From Mesocentrotus franciscanus (lineage: Eukaryota; Echinodermata; Echinoidea; Camarodonta; Strongylocentrotidae): DNA of 64,000 nucleotides. Below the pieces are notes generated by a model that was not told the DNA's origin, searched no databases, and was given only the letters and a program-made list of their open reading frames with translations. The stretch's first letter is position 1. Every line of letters starts with the position of its first letter. The DNA is taken from contig CP137668.1 in NCBI GenBank assembly GCA_037976565.1, positions 23,412,251-23,476,250 on the forward strand, in the 5' to 3' direction. Shown here piece after piece: positions 42,548 through 55,500 of this stretch. A program made the translations under genes and the position numbers.

Positions 42548-44667
42548 CATGGGAATTTTATGATGTAGGAAATAATTTTAAAACAATTTATATATATATT
42601 TTTTAAAGGTTTGCTGTTGCACCATTTAGGTTGTCCTGAAAAGGAGTGTTGGGTTTGAAAGGGGATAGAAAGTAAAGAGAGAGCTAACGAAAGGGAAATA
42701 TGTTCTTTTGTGTTTCTAAGTCCTATTGAGGAATTCTTGATATTGCTGGGAGAGAAGTGGAGCAATATGAAGAGAGGAATTCTGTGTGTGAAGTCCTGAA
42801 AAGGACTGGTGAACCATGTAATTAATGCAAAGAGAGAGAGAGGGTGTGATAGTTAATAACATATTATCAACTAGGTGTCCCTGACGTTAAGGAGAGGTAA
42901 TTGAAAGTTAGCCCCAAATCGTAATATATGAGTACACTCTGCATGGGAATTCCATCACAAGAATTTGTATTCAAGGCATACCTCCCTCACATGAGGTACT
43001 GCTTCATTTGTATCTTCATGTATATCACAGATTTTTGTTGAGATAAGAATTGTATTTATAAAAAAAACTCTTTAGAAAAGAATTGGTGTAAATTTATTCC
43101 ATGAGAGAGTTATCACTATATTTTAATGTAAGGCAGTACTCAGCATAACTATTATGACACTACTATAACCCTTATTTTTGTAAGATTATTTTGTATGTAT
43201 GTGTCCTCTAATTTACAAGCATATCCATTTGGCATTTTGACCTCTGATATATTACATATCCAGAAGAGTAGCATGCATAATTCCATTTTAATTATTTGAA
43301 ATGTATTGCTATTTAACATGCATTTTATCTATATATTTTGTTTTATATCATTTATTTCCAGGTGTAGCATTTTATAAAATCAACTTAAAATAACTCATTT
43401 GTGTGTGAAAGAATATTCAAGAAGTACAAGTGTCAGTCGTATATTGTTTTTTTGAGCAGGTATATTGATGTTGCGTTTTTCTGCAAAATGCATTTCTTTT
43501 CATGAAGACATCCTGAAGACCATTACTGTAATCACATTTGCTTAGCTCCATTTATGATAAATATGCTGTTGGATACAGGAAAATGAAATAACTTTGAAGG
43601 AAATTTGCTTCCTTGCATTACTAAGAATAAATAATGGGAATAGATAGCATATAATGCAATACAACCAGCATGTAATTATTCTATGTCTCCATTGATTGAA
43701 CCATATAAGGGTAGAGTACTAAATTTGGCTATAAGCAAACAAAAATTCTTCCACATGGCAGGATCGAAAATAATTAAAAGACAAGTAACGGGACAGTATA
43801 TTGAATCTTTTGCGTTGAAATCAATATCCTCAAAATATTATTCCACATTTAAAATATTCAAAGGAATTAAGCTATTATAAAAGTGCACTGCTCTTTTTTA
43901 TGAGAACAATCTTGCAAAAAAAGCACTATAATTTACAGGATAAATTCATGAAAAATATAATATTTCCCCCAGGCTTCCCTTCTCAACATATTTTTTGTAA
44001 CCGTTAACAGTACTCATCATTCCCTTCAACTTACATAGGTCTAATTATACCAAAAAAAAAATACATGACGTGTACAGTCGTGAAGGCTATATGATGGTAA
44101 TTAGATGTGTTCGTAAACTCTAAAAGTTGACCAATCCCATGACTTCATAATGAACGGCACTTCTTTGCCTTCAAAAAGGACAAATTTGCATAATACTTTG
44201 AAGAAAAATCTGTTATTGTAAATAAATTTGTTTAATCGTCGTTGCATTTCCATTAACGTACTCTGTCGTTTTATGCCCATATCTACTAGAATATCCTTAA
44301 GAAGGATTTGGTATATTTTGTAGTTGTACAAACATGTATTTCTTTTAAATGTTTATCTTGTCATTTTACCCAAAGAAGTGCTATCGTAATCGTATGTGGA
44401 TAGTACATGCATTTTGATTAATGTGAATATTATGTTTTAGTTATTTTATTTGTTTTCTTTATCATATATGTACACATATATATTTTCAATGTATTGTATT
44501 TCATTTTGTATATAAATGTTGTGAATATGTCAATTTTTCAATCAGTTATACAAACGTGTGCTGCATTTAAAGAAATAATATAGTACGTGAATATGGTAGG
44601 TAAGGAAAGATAACATAAATGGAGGCGAAAAACATTACGTTAACTTCTGCAATTATAATAATGAGAA

Positions 44668-45095
44668 GGGGATGTGGAAGAAAAGGAATATGAAGAGAAG
44701 AAGAACAAGAACAAGAACAAGACGAACAAGAAGAGGAAGAAGAAGAAGAACAACAACAACAAGAACCAGACGAAGATGGAGAAGAAGAAGAAGAAAACAA
44801 AAGAAAAACAAGAACAAGAAGAACAAGAAGAAGAACAAGACAAAGAAGAGAAACAAGACGAACAAGGAGAACAAGAACAAGAACAAGACAGAGAAGAACA
44901 AGAACAAGAACAAGAACAAGATGAAGAAGGAGAAGAAGAAGAAGAAGAAGAAGAAGAAGAAGGGGAAGAAGATGAGGAACAAGAACGAGAACAAGACGAA
45001 GAAGGAGAAGAAGAAGATGAAGAAGAACAAGATGAAGAAGAACAAGAACAAGACGAAGAAGATGAAGAAGAAGAAGAAAAGAAGGAAGAGTATGT
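44668..45095. repeat. GAA/CAA purine-rich microsatellite, right copy
   Basis: Duplicate of the 30.0-30.5 kb tract with different repeat number and pattern. Confidence 0.95.
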
Positions 45096-45681
45096 TTAAG
45101 AATTAAGCCGAAGCTTTTTATGCAATTGATGTCCATGACAACTAAGATATGTGGTCTTGGTATAAAGAATGACAATTGTGATCCAAAAGTAATAGAAAAA
45201 ATATCATTCATGCGTCTTCCTTTTTTTACTTTACTTTTTACTAAAAATGGAATAATAATATTGATTAAAAAAATAATAATAATAATAGGCACGACTCAAA
45301 TTCTCCAAATATGTGTGAATTGTTCTTTTATTCTTTTGAGAGAGAAAACTGGAGTGGAATATTCTTACTTTTGTTTGCCAAACTAATGGTGAGTGAGGAA
45401 ATGTTGTGTTAACAGAATGTGAAATAATTATTTTACATGCAAGTGTTCTGTAATACTTGATTATTGGTTTCAACTCCCGTACATAATTTTAAATTCAGCA
45501 ACTGAAAATTTGGAATCTGTTTTCATTTTGTTTTCATTTATATTAAATCTATTCAAACACTTTTTAACAAGTGGCTTGATTTTCTCTCTATATATATTTG
45601 CAAAATATTTATTATCTGAGTACTACTAGAAATAACCATTACATTATGGAATAGCGACCTGTTTTCAATGAATCGGCCTTA

Positions 45682-45830
45682 ATAATAATAATAAAAGCTA
45701 GTTCTTATATAGCGCTTTTCAGGACCGTAGGCCCTCTCAAAGCGCTTTACATATATATATATATATTATTACCCCGGTCATCGGATTCAGGCTTACCCGC
45801 ACACAATGTATGCACATTCTCCACTCCCTG
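45682..45830. mobile_element. SINE-like repeat, right duplicate
   Basis: Same element as 31048-31200 with a shorter TA run. Confidence 0.5.
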
Positions 45831-47537
45831 TGTGTATATATTGTATTCATGAATATGTGTATATTTTGAAACATGTATTCAAAATCTTTTAATGGTGTTT
45901 GCATTCCAAGTATGTATACTTAGTGGTACAATATATTGTCATTATTAATGATTTTTAATAAATAATTAAAGAGTTTAGTCAACATAATTATATCCACCAA
46001 TAACTAGTAATGGGTTTCCACATACTAGAACATGTATTAGGATTAAGAGTGTCCTACGTTATGAATTAATGTTTCAAGTGTCATTAGATTTACTTGTCTC
46101 CCACTCTCGTATATGAACTATACGAACTATATGAACTATATGAACCAAGAATAATTATTCGTGTGCATGATGCATTTGATAGCCGAAATGATTTTATTAT
46201 GAATGTAATTTACAAAATCAATAATGCCTAACAGTACGCAAATCGCTACACAGTGCTCACAAAATAAATATGGTTGATGGTAAATTGCGAGTGTTTTCTG
46301 CTTTTGCTCACAAATCTCAGTTTTACTATCATTCAGTGTACTCGCGTTTGGTTCGTTTTGTTTTGTTTTTTCTCTTCAAATTTGTGGATTATGTGCCCCC
46401 AATCCCTCGTGACGAACTATCGAATATCCCTAGTATGCCTGTAAACCTTACAAATGCTTGTCCACCGGTGGTGTCACTTCATAGTAATTTCCTTTCTCAC
46501 GATAGTTTTAACAAAATCAAGCAAAATGGGCTTATTTTCGCGGACGTTAGCGATCATTGAAATGTTCACGAATCTGAAAAAACAAAGGGTAGGGTTTTTT
46601 GAAAAGCAAGAGATTTGGTGAAAGAAGTTATATTTCCACATATATTTCGCAAACATGTTAATGCGTATGCACCTGATTTTGTTGAGATTATAACATTATA
46701 CACCTAGGCGAGTCAAGATATGGAGAAAAAAATAGCTCAACCCCTAACAAATTGCAACAAAAGGTTTTTCCACCGTTTTCATTAGTGTTGGCGTCCGGAA
46801 TAACATACTAAAAGTCAGAAAATCGATCCCCAGGAAATCGATATTTTCAAAATGGCGTCCAAGCCATGATGGCCGCCAGTACCTTGAAAATAGCCACAAA
46901 TCAAGAAATATCCCATACAGAGTTGTAATTTTGATGTCAAACCATAAATTGACCCGACTAACCTATGAAGACAAGTGACACCTACCGGGCTCGTTGATAC
47001 TATGTGAGTCAAACCTCAACCTAGATTTTGGTCCGTTTAGTGCGACTTGTGACTATATATTAGTTACACTCAATATTCTTATGGTAGAAATTTGTGCATA
47101 TACACACACTTTCCAATATTTATTGGATTTATTTCACAGTACACCGCAATCATTTTGGACAAACAAAAACACTTCCTCGATTTTAACAAGCATATTTCAA
47201 TAGTACGGCACACATCAAATGACAGGAAAAAGAGACAGATAAAGAGAGAGAGAGAGAGAGAGAGAGGAGAGACAGAGAGAGGGTGAGAGAGAGAGGGGGG
47301 GGGGAATAGCAATAGAGAAATTCATCAAGAAGATTTTACCATCACCATCTTCGGTCATAATGATAATGTCACAGTATACACCTTTGCTCTTGACCCTTTT
47401 ATTTCTTTTTGAAGTCAAACAGGAAATTATTATTTAAGTACAAACTTTCTTAGAACTACACCTACTAGCGTACATGTATATACATGGATCAAGGCAAACA
47501 TACACGTGCTATTTTACCAAACAACAACGAAGCAGTA

Positions 47538-47684
47538 GATGCAGGTTCAAGTCCCGCTGGTTCCAAGATTTTTTCTGACTTGTTTTTCAATACAGATCGA
47601 TCAATCGATCTTATTTACTGGGTGTAAGCCACAAATATGTTTAAATAATTGAAATTTCTCCCAGGAAGCATTAAATTTATAGAA
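47538..47684 (+). mobile_element. Short tRNA-like SINE, right duplicate
   Basis: Duplicate of 32882-33027 with the same 14-bp flanking repeats. Confidence 0.7.
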
Positions 47685-48722
47685 ACAACGAAGCAGTAAT
47701 GATTATCACTAGAAATCTCAATTTGACATTGTTAACACAGAGGCGGCGCTCCGGGGGGAGGGGGGCTCAGTGCTCCCACTTTTTCAGGTACCCCAATAGT
47801 GCCCCCCCCCCTTTTCTTTGAAAAGTGCACCCGTGTTAACATGCGATAGAAAATGTTCTAGAAAATCTATTTATGTTATGACAGCTGTACAGACAGACCC
47901 ATAGATTATTTTTCCAAGTAACATGACGATAAACCTTATCACGATATGTGAAGCCCATCGCATTTCGAAAAAAATGGCAATATTATTGTATTAGATAGGA
48001 AATCTAAACAAACATCATCTTCCTGAGTCAGTTTCTAACTAATTATAAGAACACTAACAGCCGGAACTTTAGTGCATTGAACTCTTCTAGTCAGAATAAA
48101 AGCCGAAGTCGTAAACAATCGCACCACTAGTTTCACAACACTACGATTCTGAGCCGATTTAGCTTTTCCTCTTCCAAGAAAGCATGAAATCCCTTGAAAT
48201 TTAGATTTTCTTAATCATATGACTATTCAGATCCTCTGTCATGAATAGTTATGTCATAGTAATTTTACATGTTTGATTATTCGTATCAAACGCTATTGCA
48301 AATTCTTTGAAAATCGGATCGTAGTCGGATCGTATAGTGTGCTGGTATTGTACACAACCAAAATAACCGTGTTCGATTCATGCTGGTGACAGCTATATAT
48401 TTCAACCTCTCCACATATTAAAAGCAATGCATTGAAGACGAACAATGAGTTCGGTCTTAGCTACGCTAATTATACTTCTCATTCAATAGGCTATTTTTGA
48501 AATCATTTCATTCACTTGTTACAAATATTTGTATCTCAATAGTCAGAATGCGAATTACATGTACATACATTATCTGTTGCTAGGTAGGACGAACTGTATG
48601 GTTTGCCTTACCCAACAACACATAATATGCGGTTTGCATTCTTACTATTAAAATACATTATCATTCTTAAAAGGTGAATGAAATAATTTGTATTAAGGCA
48701 CTTCACAAAGACGTATGCATGA

Positions 48723-49264
48723 CAATACGAAAATGGCCTATTCATTTCCTAAAAACAAAATAAAGTCTTAATATCAAACGTATATATACAAGCAAACGCT
48801 TTTATAATAAAACATGTAACACATTATACAAATCACGTACCAACTACATACACATAAACACAGGTCATAGCGCGAAGACACATTACACCACTATATTATC
48901 GATATCAACGATGCCAAGATTAACAGAGAGAGAGAGGGAGAGGGAGAGGGAAAGGGGGAGGTGATTTGGAGAGAGAAGAAGAAAGGAAGAAACTGTTTGA
49001 AGAAAATAGAAATGGTCTTCAAGTGGAAGAGCATGGATGGAATAAAAGCATCACAATGTTATTATAGAATAATGTTGATCGCAGAACTATGCTGCAATTA
49101 AGCATTGTACGGCGATGGACAAGGTGCAAAAGGGCTTCAAATATATGCAGATTAAACAAATTATTAATTGTGTGTCATAGTAATTAGATCATACATCCCA
49201 AAAAATAACGTATGTGTCTACATCCTAGGCCTTTATCACACTAAGTGATAACACTATTATAACA
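48723..49264. other. No gene recognised
   Basis: Sequence beyond the end of the right duplicate. Holds a GA-rich tract (48926-48960) and nothing else recognisable. Confidence 0.5.
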
Positions 49265-49835
49265 TTAAAGGGATAGTTGAGTTCTTGTTTCAGACCGCAA
49301 ATGCCCTCAAAGTGCATATGGTTATAATAGTGCTCTTATTTTTATTTATGACATTTCTAATGCTCTTTTAGGACCTAAAATTGCTATGAAGGTAATTTTA
49401 GACCCAAAATGTGTGAGATGTAGCCAATACGATCATACAAATTCAGCTTCACTTTTAAAAAAATACGGTGACCGTTAATTAATTAAATAATTAATAATAA
49501 CAATACACTGGCCGGCTGGTTGTGCGTTTTATAACCAACACGAAAAAGCCAACATCGCTTTTTTGCCGAAATAAAACGTATAAGGTGCTATCTCGTTTTT
49601 TCAACGGCTGGTTCAAATTATCTAATATTATTTTGTGTTAGCACACAAATATTAGAAATGGTTATATTAATTTACGAATATTTCAGCCGTCTCTGAACCG
49701 ATTTTGATCAAACAAAGATGATTTTGTCATCTAAATTGTACGTTCTTTCAAATTTGACACTCAGTTTTTTTCATTATCTCACAAAAAATTATTTTGTGTA
49801 GCGCCCTGTGCAGCAGAACTCAACTATCCCTTTAA
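49265..49835. mobile_element. 571-bp MITE with 20-bp TTAA-ended inverted repeats
   Basis: Starts TTAAAGGGATAGTTGAGTTC and ends with its exact complement. No coding capacity; TTAA ends suggest a piggyBac-like mobiliser. Confidence 0.75.
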
Positions 49836-50560
49836 AGCATTAATTCGATCTAATCCGATCCGATCGGAACAAAGTACAATTACGTTTATATATACAAATG
49901 CATTTGCATAGCTACGTGGTGAACACACACATTGTTGATTGGTTCAAGTACACATAAAGGAAATATCCAAGTTCAAAATTCATAAAAGATTACAATCATA
50001 TTAATAAAATAGAGGTTTAAACTCCTCGGTAGATAAATATTCATCTAAAGTTAAACACAATTTCTTTAATTCAACATTTCTTGTGATATGCTCAGTATTC
50101 ATACACTCGGTATTATAGGAAGGGCAGATTATTTACACAAAGAAAATGCGCATTAAATTATCATGATTATTGAAGTATTTCGTGTGCACAGAGTAATGTT
50201 ATTCTAATTCTAATTCTCGTCAATATTTCATTCTGATATATGTAATACAATTTCATTAAGGCATCAATGTCTAGTATGTGCAATATAACACGTCATGATT
50301 ATCATTAAATGTGGATATCAATACAAATGTTTTACGAAGAATAAAGAAAATACGAACCAAGTGTTTTCACAACTTGTCAAACCCATCATACAGCAAAATT
50401 CAATCCGTGTTGTGCATAACTATTGAACAGACTCCGTAATATACTTTTAACGGGGTCTTAAATATTTAGAAAATTTGTCTGAGTGTCAAAAGGAATCAGG
50501 TGACAAAGGGGTACTTTGTGACATATTTCTCAAGACAATTTGCAAACTGGAGTTACTGGA
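49836..50560. other. No gene recognised
   Basis: AT-rich intergenic sequence downstream of gene B; no repeat partner or exon found. Confidence 0.4.
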
Positions 50561-51200
50561 CATAAATTTGCCCTACCGATCAATACGTGAAGTAATAAAG
50601 TTTATATATCATAAAGAATATAGAAAAAAGAGACTATTGGACCAGTTATAATGCCTTCGCATATAAAAATCCTCTGGTTGATCTACAAGGCTGTAGACAC
50701 GTATACCAAACACTTTTAGGAAAAACAAAGTATGTAAACTCGATTTGTTTGAATTGGGAACGACATTTAGATTACACCCTTGGAATTTCAAAGATGCATA
50801 AGCACCATATTATGGTATTCTGTTTTACCCCTGATATTGGATTAAGATATGTTCAATACAAGATTGTAAATAAGATCATTTTTTTTAAACAAGCAACTGT
50901 ACGAGATGAAACTAGTTAATGACGAAACATGTTCGGTTTGTAAAAGATAGTTGGAAGATATTGAGCTTTTTTAATGTGTTTGAATTTAGTTTAAATAATC
51001 GAAATGAGACTTCACAGTGGATTTAAGAACGTAATTATTTACAGATTGAGTTTACAAGAGGAAATATCAGTTTTGTTTTTGAAGAAAAGAGACATGATGC
51101 ACTCAATTGCATAGTAACATTGATAAAGAAACAGATTTTCTCAGAAAAAGCTGAGCAACAGGGTTCCTGTATTTGGTGTAGAGGATGAAAGATATATTTA
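50560..51200 (+). mobile_element. Decayed LINE C-terminal remnant
   Basis: Broken plus-strand frames include GLRYVQYKIVNKIIFFKQA and, after stops, DETCSVCK...QLEDIE, the zinc-ribbon region seen in the better LINE at 21.4 kb. Confidence 0.5.
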
Positions 51201-52181
51201 TATTGTATTTGGTACGTATAGAAAATTTGTTTTTAAGTGGCAGTAACTTCAATTTTTATTTGTATGAAAAAATGAGGGAAATACCTTATAACCAAATAAG
51301 TCAAACATAATCATGTAACTTTGTTATTTTGACTTTATTTAAGAAAGTAGCCTAGGGAGGGCTAAGTATCTTTTTTTTTTAAATATTAGTAATAGTTATC
51401 TTACTTGTTCATTTCAGTTAGTGCAGAAACTCAAATATCACTCACCATTAAAATCATTTAAAAAAACACGCACGTGAAGCCGTTTTACACTGATATATAA
51501 TAAAACAAGACAAACATTAGATACATCACTAATGACACTATTAATCAATGAATAAATGAAATAGAAGATTCAAAAGTTAAAATATAATGGACGACTTTTA
51601 TATAAATATCATGCAGCAACATTATATTCCAGTTAAACAATCGCGTTATAGACCATAATTAGCATACACACTTGCACAGATGGAGAGAAAGAGAGAGAGA
51701 GAGAGAGAGAAAAGGAGACGGGGGTAACAGCAATAAATATCAAAAGATCAAAAGATGCCGTACCTGTAAAAAGTCTACTTTGCAAAATATACATGTATAT
51801 AGATAGTGGAGGGGTGCCGTTTCATTATTTTGTACAGCCACTTGCCACAGCAATATGCAAAAAGGAATTAGCTAACTTTATCAATTCCCACGAGTGCAGA
51901 GGTGAAAGATCATGCAACATTAAATTATAGTAAAGATAAAAAACAATTCATACTAACCTCGACTAACGCGCGCGCGTGCACACGCACACATCTCAGCACA
52001 CACACATGCTGTAATCCTTTGAACATCTATTCATTGTAATTTAAAAGATATGTCGTACTGTGATTAGGTATACTTAGTGGTGGGATGCATGCTCACTGTG
52101 AATCACGTAAAGCTATAATAGTCAGACTCATCTCATTGAAATATGAGTTGCCGTCAACACTAAAACACTCACATGCGTGAT
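51200..52181. other. Gene B 3' flank
   Basis: Holds a (GA)n run (51685-51712) and a CG/CA dinucleotide run near 51965-52010. The only polyadenylation hexamer noted for gene B is the one overlapping its stop. No other gene seen. Confidence 0.4.
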
Positions 52182-52543
52182 TTATTCAAACCAAGATTTC
52201 ATCCATCCCCAAACGCCTTTATTTTCATTAGCATTTGTCTTATCACTTGTCGACGGTGACTCCTCGGATCGCTTTTTCTTCTCTTTCTTTGGCTTCACCG
52301 CGGTAACCTTATTCTTTCGGACTGTATGGACTATGGTAAGTTTGCAATGTGTGAGGGCAGCGTCAAGAAACTTGAGCAATTCAATGCTCTTCTCTTCGTC
52401 TTCCGTGGAATTTGCTTTTGTGTAATTTTCGAAAAACCACACATTTTCATGGACATCGTGTGCAGCAAGCTCAGATTTGATGCCCTCTCTTTCCTCATCA
52501 TTTAGCGATAATGCGTGAGTAATAACGATCATCGGTGGATATC
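52182..52543 (-). CDS. Gene B last exon: G4 region and C-terminal tail
   Basis: 362-bp terminal exon starting after GACAG. It encodes GYPPMIVITHALSLNDEE (strand plus G4 position), an ENVWFFENYTKANS segment, a helix (EEKSIELLKFLDAALTHC), then a Lys/Glu/Ser-rich tail ending VWGWMKSWFE. IFI44-type proteins show the same order of 'P-x-VVxTH', 'NYT' and a Leu/Ala helix. The TAA stop lies inside an AATAAA hexamer. Confidence 0.8.
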
Positions 52544-55500
52544 CTGTCATACGAAACATTATATATATATATATATACAGAGTGAGTCAGAAAAAAATGT
52601 CCCACTTTTTAAAAGTTGTATTGTTTGAAGTATGAATATTTAATCACGGGTTTCATGACATGTCTTGATAGAGTTATTCTCCAAGTACATTTAGGTACCA
52701 TTTTCATTTGAATCTCTGCATGCATGACGGAACATCAGACAATCTTTACAAGACTGCTAGATCTCACTTGCGCCAAGTTACTGGGTGAGGAATACAACCG
52801 TGCATTGAACAAAGACAGTCAGACAGACACACACACGCACACACACACACACACAAGCACGCACACACAAACGCATTCACGCACACGCACACACACACAA
52901 CACACAGCACACGGCAAAAATTGTTTCATAATTTCCTCTTTTCTGATTAAGCATTGATTTTTATCAAGATCGCTGAATGTTTAAGTGGCATTTCCCTGAC
53001 AATCTTTCCCTTTAGTACACATTCACTAATTATCATCATCATCATCATTGTCATCATCTTAATCTTCATCATCATCATCATCATCATGAAGCTCAACACG
53101 CACAACATCCGCCAATACGCACCAAGAGGACAGCGGCCACTCAACTTTTCGTACGAGAAGAAGAATTCCCGACAAAAAGTAACAATTTGGTGGGCCTTGT
53201 CGGGAATGGAACGCTCATTTATGTGCGTGTGCCTGTTCGTGTGCGTATGTGTGTGTGTGTGTGCATGTGTGTGTGTGTTTTTGTCTGTCTGGCTGTCTTT
53301 GTTCAAAACACTATTTTATTCCTCACCCAGCAACTTGGCGCAAGTGAAATCTGGCAGTCTTGTAAAGATTGTCTGATGTTCAGTCATGCATGCAGAGATT
53401 CAAATGAAAATGGTACCTAAATGTACTTGGAGGATAACTCTATCAAGACATATCATGAAACCCGTGATTAAATATTCATACTTCAAACAATACAACTTTT
53501 AAAAAGTGGGACATTTTTTCTGACTCACTCTGTATATACATGTAGGTTTGTAGTAGATGTTGATGATGTCAGTACATGTATCGTTGTTGATCGCCAAAAG
53601 CAATTCTTTTCCCACCCCTAAAATGAACAATTACGTGGAATTCAGAGCGAACGGACGAAACGCGTAGAAGCAAGAATGTGGTCTAAAGTCGTGTCATTAT
53701 TGATCGATCAAAGGAAAAATATATATTAAGGTTTGGCGAGTCATTTGGTAATTGCTTTTTAGAATAACTATTTAAGATTTTATTAAGTTAAGTTTTGGAA
53801 ATGGTCATGCAGACCTCGACCTTATTAGGAAGAGACAAGCATCGGAGCTTTGACGTCGAGTCATTCTGGGCCCGTCTTTAATATAAATAGTTGCGATTTG
53901 TGATTGATATATATCAATCGCCACTATGTAAATAATAATTAAGAGATAGGGGGACAGCAAACTTGCGATCGATTAGAGGATTTTCGATTGATTCCGATCA
54001 ATCGCAACTCTTTATTAGGCGAGGCCCTGGTGTTACCTGGGGAGGGGAGGGGGGGGCGGGGGGCAGCGATCTGGCCTGAAACATACCAAGTAAGTGTTAA
54101 CAGGAAGCAAACAAATTAGGAAACGTTTCCATTATACAAAAATAAAAGATTAATAGTCTTGGTTTTACTGTGTGTTGGAAAGGACATATTACAGGGAAAT
54201 GTACCTCTCGAAATTATACATACCGTTGTACTGTCTTAGTTTTCTCTCGAAGGCTTCTATGAACTCTACGCCGGGTTTCCGGTTGAAGTCACTGAATGAA
54301 GAAGCAATTACAGAATACTTATATTAAACAAAGCAATAGCGTATCAGGACACCTAGCAAAACAACTAGCACATGGGACAACCAGGGAGCTGGAATAAATG
54401 GAGATCCCGTCCAAGATGACCCTTAGAAGTCAGCCGTGGCACCGCGCGTCTTTTGTTTCCCCTACCGTAATCCCCTCAATCCCCCTCCGAGGCCGTATGC
54501 ACAGCTCCCTGGTAGCACTAAGTCCTCCCTTTCCACCCACAGCCCAGGCGAGTGAGCACGGCGACTTATGCGTTTCCTGCCCGTACTCTGGGTGAAAAGT
54601 GTTGATGAATTGACAATTGCAGGAATACATGTTTTCCTGCAAAAAACAATTTTTTTTTAATTCCAGGAAAGCACTGCAGCCAGTCGCCATTTTACAGGCG
54701 TACCAAGTGCTGACCCTGTACCAAGTACACCTGGAAATCCTGCTAATTAAACATTTGATATCTGGGTGGAGGGAAGCAATTAAGGAGATAAGTGTCGTGC
54801 CAGGGATCGAACCCAGCACCTTCACATCTCCAGGTAAGTGTTTAAACCACTCAACTAAGTGACTTCGCCATATCTTAGAAATCATATTACATCAAACCCC
54901 AAGATTAGTAGAATAGTGGAGATAATGTTTTGGAAATTCGCATGCAATATTGATTATAATCATGTTAGACATATGACATTAAAATGATCAAGAGTGTCTT
55001 ACGTGATACTGAACACGAAAACACCACAATGGATTTCTTCGTCTTCACTTCGCTCGATATGATTTATGTCCGCTCCACGTTCTCCGCCTGCAAGTAAAAA
55101 ATGAGCTTTATAAATCATGTTATTTTATAAAACCTCAGTCACATCGCCAGACCAACCCCAAACCGACCCCAAACCGACAAAATCTATGCCAATTGGGGGT
55201 GATGTCGGCAGGGGTCAGTTTGCTGCCAGTTATGGGGGTTGTCGGCCTTCTGTCGGTTTATTGTCGGGGTCCAGAAATTGTCAGGGTGTGATCTTTCAAA
55301 ACATGCTTGAAAGATCCCTCCCTAAAGGCCCTATCTCGCTGTTGGCGAAAAATCAGGGTTCGCCTCTGCCATTAGCGACATTTAGCGACTTTTAGCGATG
55401 TTTAGCGACAATTAGCAACGCTTAGCAACGCAACGCTTGCAACTGTTTGCGGAAAAATAAATTCGCAAAGAAATTTTGAACATGTTCAAAATTCACTTCC

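Larger units (their letters stand above)
42924..48722. repeat. Segmental duplication, right copy (about 5.8 kb)
   Basis: Counterpart of 28240-34062. After 48722 the sequence continues into single-copy DNA, whereas the left copy runs into Ns and then a V-exon region. Confidence 0.9.

Noticed and set aside
54780..54868. tRNA gene on the minus strand
   Set aside because: Good B box but the tRNA arms do not close; better explained as a SINE head.
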